Positions 27,100 to 36,390 are shown, counted from the stretch's first letter. The stretch is 64,000 nucleotides of DNA from Massilia agrisoli (GCF_020831365.1 NZ_JAJHPV010000020.1:410627-474626); one strand, 5' to 3'. Numbers and translations are program-made. The notes: a model not told the origin generated them from the letters alone.

Positions 27100-28824
27100 T
27101 TAGTCCGCACTTGCCGCCAGCAGGACCTGGTCATCCGCCAGGTTATTGTGCTCGCGCAAAAAGCGTTCAAATTCCTGGGCGGGGAGGGGGCGGCTGACGT
27201 AATAGCCCTGCATTTCGTCGCAACCGTGGCGGCGCAGGTAGCCGAGCTGTTCTTCGGTTTCAACGCCTTCGGCAATCACCGAAAGTTTCAGGTTGTGCGC
27301 CAGGTTGATGATCGATGCGACCAGTGCCGCGTCATTGGCGTCGCGCGTGATGTTGGTGACGAAGGAGCGGTCGATCTTGAGCACATCGATCGGGAAGCGC
27401 GACAGGTAGGACAGGCTGGAGTAGCCAGTGCCGAAGTCGTCGATCGACAGGTTGACGCCGATTGCCTTCATGCTGTGCAGCAGTTCGACGGCGAGGGTAA
27501 CGTCGCTCATGAACAGGCTTTCGGTCAGCTCGATTTCCAGGCAGTGCGCATCTAGCCCGCTGTCCTCCAGCACGGCGCGGATGTTGTCGAGCAGTTCAGG
27601 CGAGCCGAACTGGCGCGCCGACAAGTTGACCGCCACCCGCAGCGCGCCCATGCCGGCATCTTGCCACGCGCGGTTCTGCAGGCAGGCGGTACGCATCACC
27701 CAGGCGCCGATCGGCACGATCAGGCCGGTATCCTCGGCCACGCTGATGAAACGCATCGGCGGCACCATGCCCAGTTCGGGATGCTGCCAGCGCAGCAGCG
27801 CTTCCATGCCGACGATCTTGCCGCTGGCCAGGTCGACCTGCGGCTGGTAGTGCAGCACGAATTCGTCGCGTTCGAGCGCCTTGCGCAGCGCGCTTTCGAT
27901 GCGCACGCGCTCCTGCGCTTCATCGTTCATGGCAGGCGTATAGAACTGGAAATTGTTGCGGCCCAGCTTCTTGGCGCTGTACATGGCGATGTCGGCGTGT
28001 TCGATCAGGCTGTCGGCAAGCGCGCCGGCGGTCGGATACACGGCCACGCCAATGCTGCAGGTCACCGAGTACTCCTTGGCGCCCAGCAGGACTGGCTGGG
28101 CCACCGAGTCCATCAGCTGCTGCACCAGGTGCGGCCCGAGCTGCTGGGCCGGGTGCTGGCTCATGATCACCACGAACTCGTCGCCCGACAGGCGCGCCAC
28201 GGTGTCGCTGTCTTGCAGCGCCGAGCGCAGGCGCGCGGCGACTGTCATCAACAGGACGTCGCCCGCCTTGTGGCCCATGCTGTCGTTGACATACTTAAAG
28301 CGGTCGAGGTCGATCAGCATGACCCACAGCGGCTGGCCGCTGCGTTCGGACGCGCCGATCGCCAGGCTTAGCTGGTCCTGCAGCAGGCTGCGGCTGGGCA
28401 GGCCGGTCAACACGTCGTGCTGGGCGATATGGTGGATGCGCTGCTCGCTGGCCGAGCGGGCCTTGGCGTCGTCGGCAATGCACTGGTGGGCGCGCTCCAG
28501 TTCTGCGCTGCGCTGGTCGAGCAGTTGTTGCAGGTGGCGGGCGCGCTGCGCCAGTACCCGGAGCGCCGCGATGGCGCCGGCGCCAATTGCAATGGCCAGG
28601 CCCAGCAAGATCAGCGGCAGCTGGCGCGCATCGGGCAGGCCGGCAGCAGCCAGCAGGGAGGCGGCGTTGGCCGGTCCGCCGGTGAAGGTCAGGGCCGCCG
28701 CGGCAGTAAACGAAAGTGACAGGCGGCGGTGCAGCAAATCGGTGGTTCCTAAAGTGCAAAATGGACGCAATGGCGTGCCGGGTGTGAAAAGCGTGCGCCA
28801 GTGTGTCACAAAAACCATTCTCAT
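27100..28824 (-). CDS. GGDEF-EAL domain protein (c-di-GMP turnover)
   Basis: 574 residues. N-terminal hydrophobic stretches (SFTAAAALTFTGG..., LPLILLGLAIAIGAGAIAAL) anchor it in the membrane, followed by a short coiled coil. The GGDEF domain reads DVLTGLPSRSLL, MLIDLDRFKYVNDS and RLSGDEFVV, so the signature is SGDEF rather than GGDEF. The EAL domain is intact: GMEALLRWQHPE, VNLSARQF, ELTESLF, IDDFGTGYSSL, KIDRSFV and AEGVETEEQ. It is most likely a phosphodiesterase that degrades c-di-GMP; residual cyclase activity is uncertain. Monocistronic. The start could lie further downstream. Confidence 0.9.
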   Translation of the reverse strand: MRMVFVTHWRTLFTPGTPLRPFCTLGTTDLLHRRLSLSFTAAAALTFTGGPANAASLLAAAGLPDARQLPLILLGLAIAIGAGAIAALRVLAQRARHLQQLLDQRSAELERAHQCIADDAKARSASEQRIHHIAQHDVLTGLPSRSLLQDQLSLAIGASERSGQPLWVMLIDLDRFKYVNDSMGHKAGDVLLMTVAARLRSALQDSDTVARLSGDEFVVIMSQHPAQQLGPHLVQQLMDSVAQPVLLGAKEYSVTCSIGVAVYPTAGALADSLIEHADIAMYSAKKLGRNNFQFYTPAMNDEAQERVRIESALRKALERDEFVLHYQPQVDLASGKIVGMEALLRWQHPELGMVPPMRFISVAEDTGLIVPIGAWVMRTACLQNRAWQDAGMGALRVAVNLSARQFGSPELLDNIRAVLEDSGLDAHCLEIELTESLFMSDVTLAVELLHSMKAIGVNLSIDDFGTGYSSLSYLSRFPIDVLKIDRSFVTNITRDANDAALVASIINLAHNLKLSVIAEGVETEEQLGYLRRHGCDEMQGYYVSRPLPAQEFERFLREHNNLADDQVLLAASAD

Positions 28825-28851
28825 CGCAAATTTTATTGCTAGGTATTTACT

Positions 28852-29634
28852 TCAAGTTGTCGTTAGGAAAGTAACCACAATCCGCGCCAACAGGCGGTTC
28901 AGCCATCCCGCGCCCAGCCCGTTATGCCGCGCCACCAGGCGCTGCGCGCGCAGCGAACGCGGCGGCGCGCCGGCAAGCGGCGCCTTGACGGCAAACAGGA
29001 TGCGGTTGTTGCCCGCCACCTTGTCGAAGCGGCATACGCGGTCGTCGAACGCCAGGCGCAGGCGTTCGGTCATGGCCGCGTAATGCGAGTCGTAGCTGAA
29101 GATATTGGCGACCATCACGCCGCCGTCGCGCAGGGCACGGCGGCAGTCGGCGTAAAAGCGCGCGCTGCCCAGTTCCGGCGGCAGGCCCTGTGCGTCGAAC
29201 CCGTCGACCACCAGCACGTCGGCGCTGGCGGGCATGCAGGCCAGGTAGCTGGCCGCGTCCGCATGGACGACCTCGAAACGCCAGTCGTCCGGCGGCACGT
29301 GGAACTGGCTGCGCAGGGCAATGACATCGGCGCGCACTTCGACCACGGTGATGCGCGCCTGCGGAAAATGGCGGTAGCAGAACTTGGCCAGCGAACCGCC
29401 GCCCAGGCCCACCATCACAATATGGCGCGGGCGCGGCACGAACAAGGCAAAGCACATGATCGCACGGCAGTAGGCCAGCACCAGGGCGTCGGGGTCGGAC
29501 AGCAGCATCTCGCTCTGCACTTCGCCGGGCGCAAATTCGAGCGTGCGGCGGCCGCCGCGGGTGGCGACGATGGGCGCGGCGGGCAGCGAAAAATCGGTGG
29601 GCGGCATGGCAAAGGATACCTTGTTGATAAGCAT
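28852..29634 (-). CDS. Spermidine synthase-like (spermine/spermidine synthase fold) protein
   Basis: About 260 residues from ATG 29634 (MLINKVSFAM); a GTG at 29664 would extend it by 10. The Rossmann SAM/dcSAM motif is HIVMVGLGGGSLAKF, followed by ITVVEVRADVI and the acidic VLVVDGFDAQGLP. It keeps the general polyamine-synthase fold. The characteristic DE of true SpeE is replaced (EVVHADAASYL, VDGFD), so aminopropyl transfer is not certain. Divergent from the 29676 gene. Confidence 0.75.
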   Translation of the reverse strand: MLINKVSFAMPPTDFSLPAAPIVATRGGRRTLEFAPGEVQSEMLLSDPDALVLAYCRAIMCFALFVPRPRHIVMVGLGGGSLAKFCYRHFPQARITVVEVRADVIALRSQFHVPPDDWRFEVVHADAASYLACMPASADVLVVDGFDAQGLPPELGSARFYADCRRALRDGGVMVANIFSYDSHYAAMTERLRLAFDDRVCRFDKVAGNNRILFAVKAPLAGAPPRSLRAQRLVARHNGLGAGWLNRLLARIVVTFLTTT

Positions 29635-29675
29635 GGGTTTCTGATAAGCTCTGCGGGCAGCCACTCGGAGACGCC

Positions 29676-29951
29676 ATGTTCTTAGATCATCCTACCATTA
29701 CCGCGACCAACAGCATGACCGAACCGGACCGCATCGAGCGGCTGACCCGCGTGTACGGCTATGTCATGGCGCTGGCCGACGCCAGCGGGAACGCGGCGTT
29801 CGTCGAGAAATTCACCCAGCTGCACGACCACAAGGGCACGCTGATCGTATTCTGGAACCTGGCCCCGACCGACGCCGAGCGCGACTACTTCGCCCGCGCC
29901 TGGGCCAGCAAGATCGGCGACGGCAGCACCAGCGTCGAACACGAAATCTGA
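29676..29951 (+). CDS. Small hypothetical protein
   Basis: 91 residues with CGGAGA before the ATG; an internal ATG at 29715 (MTEPDRIERL) is an alternative. No signal peptide. Mixed helix-rich sequence ending GSTSVEHEI. It precedes the GGDEF-like gene by 15 bp on the same strand and is probably co-transcribed. Function unknown. Confidence 0.55.
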   Translation: MFLDHPTITATNSMTEPDRIERLTRVYGYVMALADASGNAAFVEKFTQLHDHKGTLIVFWNLAPTDAERDYFARAWASKIGDGSTSVEHEI

Positions 29952-29966
29952 TCCAGGCGCGGCGCC

Positions 29967-31151
29967 ATGGACATCACCACGATGGTCTTCGTGCTCGCGC
30001 TGGGCAACCTGGCCCTGTGCGCGGCACTCTTCTTCTTTGAATTCGGCAGCCACAAGGCGCCATCGCTGTCGACCTGGGCGATCTCGCGCCAGTGCCAGGC
30101 GGCTGGCTGGCTGCTGCTGTACTTCCGCGGCAGCGGCGTCGCCCCCGACCTGGTCTCGATCCCGATCGGCTATGGCCTGCTGTTTGCCGGCGTGGCGCTG
30201 GAAGCGGGCAGCCTGTGGGAAGTGGCGGGGCGGCCGCACTGGCGCCGCTTCGTCTACCCGATGCTCGGCCTGTCGATCGCTGCCTTCCTGGCCTGTTACG
30301 CCATCGACCAGATCGGGCTGCGCGTCGTCGCCAGCTCGCTGATCTTGGGCGGCTTCTACCTGCTCGGCGCCGCGGCGCTGGCGCTGGGCTGGCGCAATGG
30401 CACCATGCTGCGCCGCTTCCTGGTGGTGGCGCTGGCGCTGCTGTCGCTGCTGGTCGCCGCGCGCGGCATCCTGGTGCTGACCATGCCGGGAGGCTGGGGC
30501 TGGATCAGCAACGCCCTGGTGCAGGCGCTGTCGTCGGGCGCATTCGTATTGCTGATGCTGCTCACCGCATTCGGCTACCTGCTGCTGTCGCGCGAGCAGC
30601 TGCAGCAGGAACTCGCACGGCTGGAGACGACCGACCCGCTCACCGACGCGCCCAACCGGCGCGGCTTCTTCAACCTGCTGGCGCCGTGGATGGCGCTGGC
30701 GAGGAGGCCGGGCCAGCCGACCGCGGTGGTGCTGCTCGACCTCGACCAGTTCAAGCGCATCAACGACGGCTATGGCCATCCGGCCGGCGACGTGGTGCTG
30801 CGCGCCATGGTCGACACCTGCAAGCGCCAGCTGCGCGACAGCGATATTTTGGGACGCATGGCGGGCGTCGAGTTCGCGCTGCTGCTGCCGCGCACCGACC
30901 TGCTCGACGCGCTGCTGGTGTCCGAGCGCATACGCCGCGCGATCGAGGCCACCCCGGTCAAGACCGAGCGCGCGATGATCAAGATGACGGCCAGCTTCGG
31001 CGTAACCACCATCCGTCCGGAAGACACCACCGTCAGCCTGTTCCAGCGCGCCGACGAAGCGCTGCGCGCGGCCAAGCAGGGCGGGCGCAACAAGGTGGTG
31101 CAGGCCGTCACGCCGGTCGCGCCGGAAGCTTGGGTGCCGCCGGCGCCGTGA
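29967..31151 (+). CDS. Membrane GGDEF-domain protein with degenerate active site
   Basis: 394 residues. Six or seven membrane helices occupy residues 1-205, then a GGDEF domain: DPLTDAPNRRGFFN, VVLLDLDQFKRINDGYGHPAGD and a signature that reads RMAGVEFALLLPR. The usual GG(D/E)EF is AGVEF here, so the metal-binding acidic residue is replaced by Val. The substrate-binding parts remain. It may be a non-catalytic c-di-GMP or GTP sensor. Ends with a proline-rich tail. Sits 15 bp behind the small 29676 gene. Confidence 0.88.
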   Translation: MDITTMVFVLALGNLALCAALFFFEFGSHKAPSLSTWAISRQCQAAGWLLLYFRGSGVAPDLVSIPIGYGLLFAGVALEAGSLWEVAGRPHWRRFVYPMLGLSIAAFLACYAIDQIGLRVVASSLILGGFYLLGAAALALGWRNGTMLRRFLVVALALLSLLVAARGILVLTMPGGWGWISNALVQALSSGAFVLLMLLTAFGYLLLSREQLQQELARLETTDPLTDAPNRRGFFNLLAPWMALARRPGQPTAVVLLDLDQFKRINDGYGHPAGDVVLRAMVDTCKRQLRDSDILGRMAGVEFALLLPRTDLLDALLVSERIRRAIEATPVKTERAMIKMTASFGVTTIRPEDTTVSLFQRADEALRAAKQGGRNKVVQAVTPVAPEAWVPPAP

Positions 31152-31216
31152 GCGGGTCATGAGGGCGTCACATTGCCCGGCTATCGTGTTACGATTTTCA
31201 CGGCCGGGGTCCCCTC

Positions 31217-32698
31217 ATGACAATAAGCGAAACAGAGGCTCGCATGTATGCTGCCGTTGATTTGGGTTCCAACAGTTTTCGCCTGTCGATCGGCAGGCAT
31301 GACGGCGAGACCATCCGCGTGCTCAAAAGCGTGCGCGAACCGATTCGCCTTGCCGCGGGCCTCGACGCCAACGGCGACCTGACCGAAACCGCCAAACAGG
31401 CGGCGCTCTCCTGCCTGGTCAATTTCCGCGTCGCGCTGGCGGCCTACCGCTTCGACGCCGTGCGCGTGGTCGCCACCTCCGCCATGCGGGTGGCGCGCAA
31501 CGGCCAGGCCTTTTTGCCCGAACTCGAACAGGCGATCGGCCACCCCATCGAGATCATCTCGGGCGAGGAAGAAGGGCGCCTGATCTACATGGGCGTGGCC
31601 AGTTCGCTGGCAGCGCCCAAGGAACGCCGGCTGGTGGTCGACATCGGCGGCGGCTCCACCGAACTGATACTCGGGCGCGGCCTCGATATCGAGCGGGTCG
31701 AGTCGTTCAGCGTCGGTACCGTCAAGCAAAGCCTGTCGTTCTTTGCCGGCGGGCGCATCGACGCCGTATCGTTCGAGCACGCGATCCTGTCGGCGCGCAG
31801 CCACTTCGAAGATGCGGCGCCGCCTTACCACCCGCATAACTGGAGCCAGGCCTACGGCTCGTCCGGCACCATCCGCACGCTGGCTGACGTCATTGCAAAG
31901 AACGGGCTGGGCGACGGCAAGCTGACCCCGGCAGGGCTGGACGCGCTCAAGAAGCGCTTCATCGAATTTGGCAATGTTTCGCGCATCGACATGCCCGGCC
32001 TGCGCGCCGACCGCGCCGGCACCATCATCGGCGGGCTGGCGATCCTGATCGGCCTGATGGCCGAACTGGGCATCGCCGAACTGGCGCCGGTGGAGGCCGG
32101 CCTGCGCATGGGCGTGATGTGGGACCTGTACCTGCGCTCGATGCACCGCGACCGGCGCGACGAATCGGTGCGCATGCTGGCTTCCCGTTTCCACGTCGAC
32201 GAGGAGCGCGCGACCCGCGTGGCCGACGCCGCGGCCATGCTCTATACCCAGCTCAAACCGGCCGACGACAGCCTGGTGCGCCTGTTGTACTGGAGCGCCT
32301 GGATGCACGAAGTAGGCATGGTCGTGTCCCAGACCGGCGCCCACAAGCACGGCGCCTACATGGTCGAAAACGCCGACCTCCCGGGGTTCACCGCTGGCGA
32401 GCAGAAGGCCATGAGCCGCCTGATCCTGGCCCAGAAGGGCAACCTGCGCAAGCTGGGCGGGGCGCTGTCGGACCCTGACTTCGCCAAGGCGGTGCTGGCG
32501 CTGCGCTTCGCGATCCTGCTGATGCACGCGCGGATCGAACTGGCGCCCGGCCAGCTGCGCCTGCGCATGAAGAGCCGCATCGACATCGAAGCCGCCCGCG
32601 ACCTGCTCGCGGAACACCCGACGATCAGCTACTGGATAGAAAAAGAGCAGGAATGGTGGGACGAGGCCGGTACTGACCTGGTCGTCAAGCCAATCTAG
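31217..32698 (+). CDS. ppx: Exopolyphosphatase (Ppx/GppA family)
   Basis: 493 residues. The actin-like phosphate-binding loop appears as YAAVDLGSNSFRLSIG, then VATSAMRVARNG, EIISGEEEGRLIYMG and VVDIGGGSTELILG. The C-terminal half is HD-like helical (WMHEVGMVVSQTGAHKHGAYMVENA), as in Ppx. It releases phosphate from the ends of polyphosphate, or converts pppGpp to ppGpp. ATG 31217 sits about 14 nt behind a likely start (TTGCCC...TACGAT); ATG 31244, with AGAGG upstream, would give the more usual N-terminus MYAAVDLG. Confidence 0.93.
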   Translation: MTISETEARMYAAVDLGSNSFRLSIGRHDGETIRVLKSVREPIRLAAGLDANGDLTETAKQAALSCLVNFRVALAAYRFDAVRVVATSAMRVARNGQAFLPELEQAIGHPIEIISGEEEGRLIYMGVASSLAAPKERRLVVDIGGGSTELILGRGLDIERVESFSVGTVKQSLSFFAGGRIDAVSFEHAILSARSHFEDAAPPYHPHNWSQAYGSSGTIRTLADVIAKNGLGDGKLTPAGLDALKKRFIEFGNVSRIDMPGLRADRAGTIIGGLAILIGLMAELGIAELAPVEAGLRMGVMWDLYLRSMHRDRRDESVRMLASRFHVDEERATRVADAAAMLYTQLKPADDSLVRLLYWSAWMHEVGMVVSQTGAHKHGAYMVENADLPGFTAGEQKAMSRLILAQKGNLRKLGGALSDPDFAKAVLALRFAILLMHARIELAPGQLRLRMKSRIDIEAARDLLAEHPTISYWIEKEQEWWDEAGTDLVVKPI

Positions 32699-32926
32699 CA
32701 ATACTGTTTCCGGGCGAGTGTCTCGCAAGATCGACATTGCCTCATTCAGCTGATGATGCATGTCAAGTTTTCCCATCCCGTACACCCCGCACCAGCAAGT
32801 TTGGCGTATGTTGAACGAGTGAAATGCCCGTTCAGTGCCCTTGTGCGCGCAGCTGGTCCAGGCGCCGCCTTCCGGAAACCGGCTAAATCGTATATATTGT
32901 TTTAACTATTGAGCGATGGAGATCCA

Positions 32927-33589
32927 ATGAGCAAGACAGCCCCCGCGAAAACCAACGGACATCCGGTCGACGCCATCAACGCAGTGGCGCAAAAGGCCGC
33001 CGCCCGCCCGCTGCCGAAAGCAGCGGCAAAGGCCCCGGTCAAAGCCGCCGCCAAGGCGCCGCTGAAAGTGGCGGCCAAGGCGCCTGCCAAGGCCGCCGCC
33101 AGGGTGGCGCCAAAAGCCGCGGCCAAGCCAGCGGCCAAGGCCGCCGCGGCGCCAGCGCTAAAAAAAGCCGCGGCACCGGCCGCGAAGGGCGCCGCCAGGC
33201 CAGTGGCCGGCAAAGGTGCCGCCAAGCCCGCCAACAAAGCCACCGCCAGGCCTGCGCCAAAATCATCGGCAAAGGCCGCGCCGAAAGCCGCCGCCAAAGC
33301 CGACCCGAAAGCCAGGCCGAAAGCGGCCCCGAAAGCAGTCCAGGGCCAGGGCGAACGCGAGAAAATCCGCAAGCCAAAGCTGGTGCGCGATAGTTTTACG
33401 ATGCCGGAGGAAGAATACGCCGTGCTGGCGCTGGTGAAGAAGGCTTGCCTGAAGGCGGGCTTCGAGATCAAGAAGAGCGAGCTGTTGCGGGTTGGCGTGG
33501 CGCTGATCAGCCAGATCGACATGGCCACCTTGAAAAGCGTACTGGCCAGCTTGCCGCAACTGAAGACCGGGCGGCCGAAGAGCAGTTAA
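32927..33589 (+). CDS. Histone H1-like Ala/Lys/Pro-rich protein with ordered C-terminal domain
   Basis: 220 residues from ATG 32927 (GGAGA upstream). Residues ~20-145 are almost entirely repeats of the type PKAAAKAP / KAAAKAAPK, highly basic and disordered as in histone H1-like nucleoid proteins. Residues ~150-215 change to a folded, helical region (RDSFTMPEEEYAVLALVKKA, KKSELLRVGVALISQI) that reads like a ribbon-helix-helix or small dimerisation unit. Probably binds and compacts DNA. A TATATT box is at about 32890. Repeat length likely varies between strains. Confidence 0.75.
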   Translation: MSKTAPAKTNGHPVDAINAVAQKAAARPLPKAAAKAPVKAAAKAPLKVAAKAPAKAAARVAPKAAAKPAAKAAAAPALKKAAAPAAKGAARPVAGKGAAKPANKATARPAPKSSAKAAPKAAAKADPKARPKAAPKAVQGQGEREKIRKPKLVRDSFTMPEEEYAVLALVKKACLKAGFEIKKSELLRVGVALISQIDMATLKSVLASLPQLKTGRPKSS

Positions 33590-33650
33590 GCGGTATCCAG
33601 GAGGCGCGGCGATCGGACCGTCGGGTAACGGCAGTTCGCAGCCCGCGTCT

Positions 33651-33938
33651 TTAGTGCATCGAGGCGTTCGACAGTTCCTTCAGTTCCTTGATGCTCATGT
33701 CCGATTTCTCGTGCATGCGCAGCAGGATGGTGGCGCCGACGGCCAGTTTTCGGTGGCGGATCTTGCTGATGATCGGCGGCTGCACTTCCAGTACACGGCA
33801 CAGCTCAGCGTCGTTCTTCAGGTTCATTTTCTGGATTAAGGTGTCGAGCAGCTTGTTTGGGACGAAGCTCGACGGTTCCAGCGCGCGGGCGCGGTTCATC
33901 GCCTCGATCATTTCCAGTTTTCTCTGCCGTACGTTCAT
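33651..33938 (-). CDS. Small helix-turn-helix DNA-binding protein
   Basis: 95 residues with a strong GGAGGGG ribosome-binding site. The central LKNDAELCRVLEVQPPIISK followed by IRHRKLAVGATILLRMHE has the helix-turn-helix layout of Cro/XRE proteins, with QPPIISKIRH as recognition helix. No other domain. Targets unknown; it could regulate itself. Confidence 0.75.
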   Translation of the reverse strand: MNVRQRKLEMIEAMNRARALEPSSFVPNKLLDTLIQKMNLKNDAELCRVLEVQPPIISKIRHRKLAVGATILLRMHEKSDMSIKELKELSNASMH

Positions 33939-34104
33939 CGTACCCCTCCAATTAGCTCACATTGACAGGATTTGTCGACTTCCGCCCAACGTTGCCGATC
34001 GTTACTTTGTGTGAGAATTGATGCAGATCGGGTCGGAATAATGATACTACGTTAAGAATATATACGCAGCATTGTTGACAAATTAAACCTGAAATTTGAA
34101 CTAA

Positions 34105-34761
34105 CTAGCGCACAACAGGCGCTACCGCCAGCCCGGACCGCGTGAGCACCAGGGTTTTGTCGGCTTTTTCTGCAGCGGCGTGGGAATGCGTCACCATGAT
34201 GGCGGCGGCGCCGCTGGCCTTGATTTCGGCGCGCAGCAGGTCGAGGATGCCGGCCGCGGTGTCGGGGTCGAGGTTGCCGGTCGGCTCATCGGCAAGCACC
34301 AGCGCCGGCTTGTGCACCAGCGCGCGCGCGATCGCCACCCGCTGCAGCTCGCCGCCGGACAACTGGCGCGGAAAATCGCCGCCGCGTCCTCCTAGCCCGA
34401 CTTTATCCAGCATCCCCAGCGCCGCGCCAGCGTCCAGGCCATTGAGCAGCAGCGGTAGCGCGACGTTCTGCTGCAAGGTCAGGTGCGGCAGTACGTGGAA
34501 GGCCTGGAACACGAAGCCCATGCGGCTGCGGCGCAGGCGGGTGGCGGCATCGTCGTCCAGCGCGGAGATCGGCGTGCCGTCCACCACGACTTCCCCGCTG
34601 TCCGGGGTGTCCAGCCCGGCGACGAGGTTCAGCAGGGTCGATTTGCCGACCCCGGATTCGCCCATGATCGCGACAAACTCGCCGGCGCCGAAATGGTGGG
34701 ACAGTTGTGCCAGCACCGGGCGCTGGCTATAGGTTTTGGAGATGTTGATCAGGTCCAGCAT
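34105..34761 (-). CDS. LolD/MacB-type ABC transporter ATPase, orphan at end of the PhnCDE-like operon
   Basis: 218 residues from ATG 34761. Walker A GESGVGKST, Q-loop region FVFQAFHVLPHLTLQQNV, signature LSGGELQR, Walker B ALVLADEPTGNLD and H-loop MVTHSHA are all intact. The EPTGNLD and VFQAFHVLP blocks are typical of the LolD/MacB/FtsE class, which energise mechanotransmission-type permeases, not the PhnC class. No FtsX/MacB-like permease is adjacent; instead it lies 8 bp behind two PhnE-like permeases and probably joins their transcript. Its real partner is unclear. Confidence 0.88.
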   Translation of the reverse strand: MLDLINISKTYSQRPVLAQLSHHFGAGEFVAIMGESGVGKSTLLNLVAGLDTPDSGEVVVDGTPISALDDDAATRLRRSRMGFVFQAFHVLPHLTLQQNVALPLLLNGLDAGAALGMLDKVGLGGRGGDFPRQLSGGELQRVAIARALVHKPALVLADEPTGNLDPDTAAGILDLLRAEIKASGAAAIMVTHSHAAAEKADKTLVLTRSGLAVAPVVR

Positions 34762-34768
34762 GGTGTGC

Positions 34769-35560
34769 CTAGCGGGTAAGGATACGGCGCAGTGCGAAGC
34801 TGGCCGCATCGACCAGCGCGACCAGCAGCAGCATCGCGAGGATAACGGTGGCGGCCTGCTGCATCTGGAATAGCGACAGGTGGTACTTCAGCATTTGCCC
34901 GAGGCCGCCGGCGCCGACCACGCCGAGGACAGCGGCGGCGCGGATGTTGTTCTCCCAGCGGTACAAGGTATACGACAGCATTTGCGGCAGTGCCTGCGGC
35001 AAGGTCGAGTACAGGAAGGCCGCGCCGGGCGCGGCCCCATTGGCGCGCAGTGCCCGTTCGGGATTCGGCTCGGCGTTCTCGATCACGTCGGCAAACAGCC
35101 GTCCCAGCACCCCGGAGGTATGGGCGGCCAGCGCCAGGGTGCCCGCAAACGGCCCGAGGCCGGCGGCCACCAGCAGCAGCGAGGCCCATACCAGTTCGGG
35201 AATCGAGCGCAGCACGTTCAGCAGGCCGCGCGCCGGCACGCGCAGCACCTTGCCGAAGCGGCCTGCGGCCGGCATCGCCAGCGCCATCCCGCCGGCGACC
35301 GCGAGCAGTGTCCCGAGCGCCGACATCGACAAGGTTTCGGCCGTCGCGGCCAGCACTTTTTGCAGGAACGGCAGGGCGGTTTCGGGCGGCGCGAAGCCGG
35401 CTAAAAATTCACGGCTGCTGCGCAGCGTGTCGCCGGAAAACAGCGCGGCCCATTCCAGCGGCAGGGTTGCAAAGCTGGCGGCCACCAGGGCGCACAGGCC
35501 GAGCATCAGCAGCAGGGTGGACAAGGAGCGCCGCGGCGGCGCTGGGAGTGCGCGCCTCAT
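34769..35560 (-). CDS. ABC transporter permease, PhnE-like (second copy)
   Basis: 263 residues, about six membrane segments, with the binding-protein-dependent permease loop ALRANGAAPGAAFLYSTLPQ (EAA-like) and ELVWASLLLVAAGLGPFAG. Its start overlaps the stop of the first permease (ATGA). Paired PhnE-like permeases form the channel of phosphonate-type importers. See the PhnD-like gene for the possible selenium substrate. Confidence 0.88.
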   Translation of the reverse strand: MRRALPAPPRRSLSTLLLMLGLCALVAASFATLPLEWAALFSGDTLRSSREFLAGFAPPETALPFLQKVLAATAETLSMSALGTLLAVAGGMALAMPAAGRFGKVLRVPARGLLNVLRSIPELVWASLLLVAAGLGPFAGTLALAAHTSGVLGRLFADVIENAEPNPERALRANGAAPGAAFLYSTLPQALPQMLSYTLYRWENNIRAAAVLGVVGAGGLGQMLKYHLSLFQMQQAATVILAMLLLVALVDAASFALRRILTR

Positions 35561-36387
35561 GCGAGCCTCGAGCGCAGCATTTTGGAGACCACGTCGGCGC
35601 CGGCGACCAGCAGCACGAACACAATCAGCATCGTCGCCACTTCGCCGCCCGCCATCATGCGCATCGATTCATCCATGCGCTGGCCAAGGCCGCCCGCGCC
35701 GACAAAGCCCATCACGGCCGAGCCGCGGATCGCACACTCCCAGCGGTACACCGTGTACGACACCAGCTCGGACGCCGATTCCGGAATCGCCCCGTAGAAC
35801 AGCGCTGGCAGGCGCGCGGCGCCGCCGGCCAGCAGGGCGTCGGTCGTGCGGGCGTCGGCCGATTCGAGGATCTCGGCATACACCTTGCCGAGCATGCCGC
35901 AGTAAGTGAGGGCGATCGCCAGCACGCCCGCGGTCGGCCCGAGGCCCACCAGGCGCACGAACAGCAGCGCCCATACCAGTTCGGGCACGCTGCGCAGCAG
36001 GACCAGTATCCAGCGGACCGACTGGCGCACGATGCGCGCGGAAAAACGCATGCGGCCGGTGCCAAGGCGCGATATGGACAGGATTTCGGTGACCACCAGC
36101 GTGGCCGGAATGGCGGCAAGCAGCGCCAGGGCCAGGCCGGCGGTGGCAATGGCCACGGTCTGCCAGGTCTCGCGCAGCACCATGCGCAGGAACTCGGGAT
36201 CGTGCGCAGGCGCCAGGAAGCCCGACGCGAAGCTCCACGCGGCGGCAAGGCTTTGCGGCTCGAACAAAGTCCACGGCTTGAATTCGGAGTACACCAGCAT
36301 CGGCCACAGCAGGGCGATACAGGCGAGGGTAATCACGACGCGCGAGCGCCACGCCGGATCGGGATGGAGGATGACGGCCTGGCCCAT
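35557..36387 (-). CDS. ABC transporter permease, PhnE-like (first copy)
   Basis: 276 residues, about six membrane segments, ELVWALLFVRLVGLGPTAGVLA and the EAA-like loop LLAGGAARLPALFYGAIPES. It is homologous to the next permease (same ELVWA..GLGP and YRWE pattern), pointing to an old duplication and a heterodimeric channel. It follows the PhnC-like ATPase with only 3 bp between. Confidence 0.88.
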   Translation of the reverse strand: MGQAVILHPDPAWRSRVVITLACIALLWPMLVYSEFKPWTLFEPQSLAAAWSFASGFLAPAHDPEFLRMVLRETWQTVAIATAGLALALLAAIPATLVVTEILSISRLGTGRMRFSARIVRQSVRWILVLLRSVPELVWALLFVRLVGLGPTAGVLAIALTYCGMLGKVYAEILESADARTTDALLAGGAARLPALFYGAIPESASELVSYTVYRWECAIRGSAVMGFVGAGGLGQRMDESMRMMAGGEVATMLIVFVLLVAGADVVSKMLRSRLA

Positions 36388-36390
36388 GCG

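Noticed and set aside
33001..33400. Repeat array at the H1-like gene as a CRISPR or DNA satellite
   Set aside because: The repeats are protein-level (Pro/Lys/Ala codons) with no regular DNA spacer structure.
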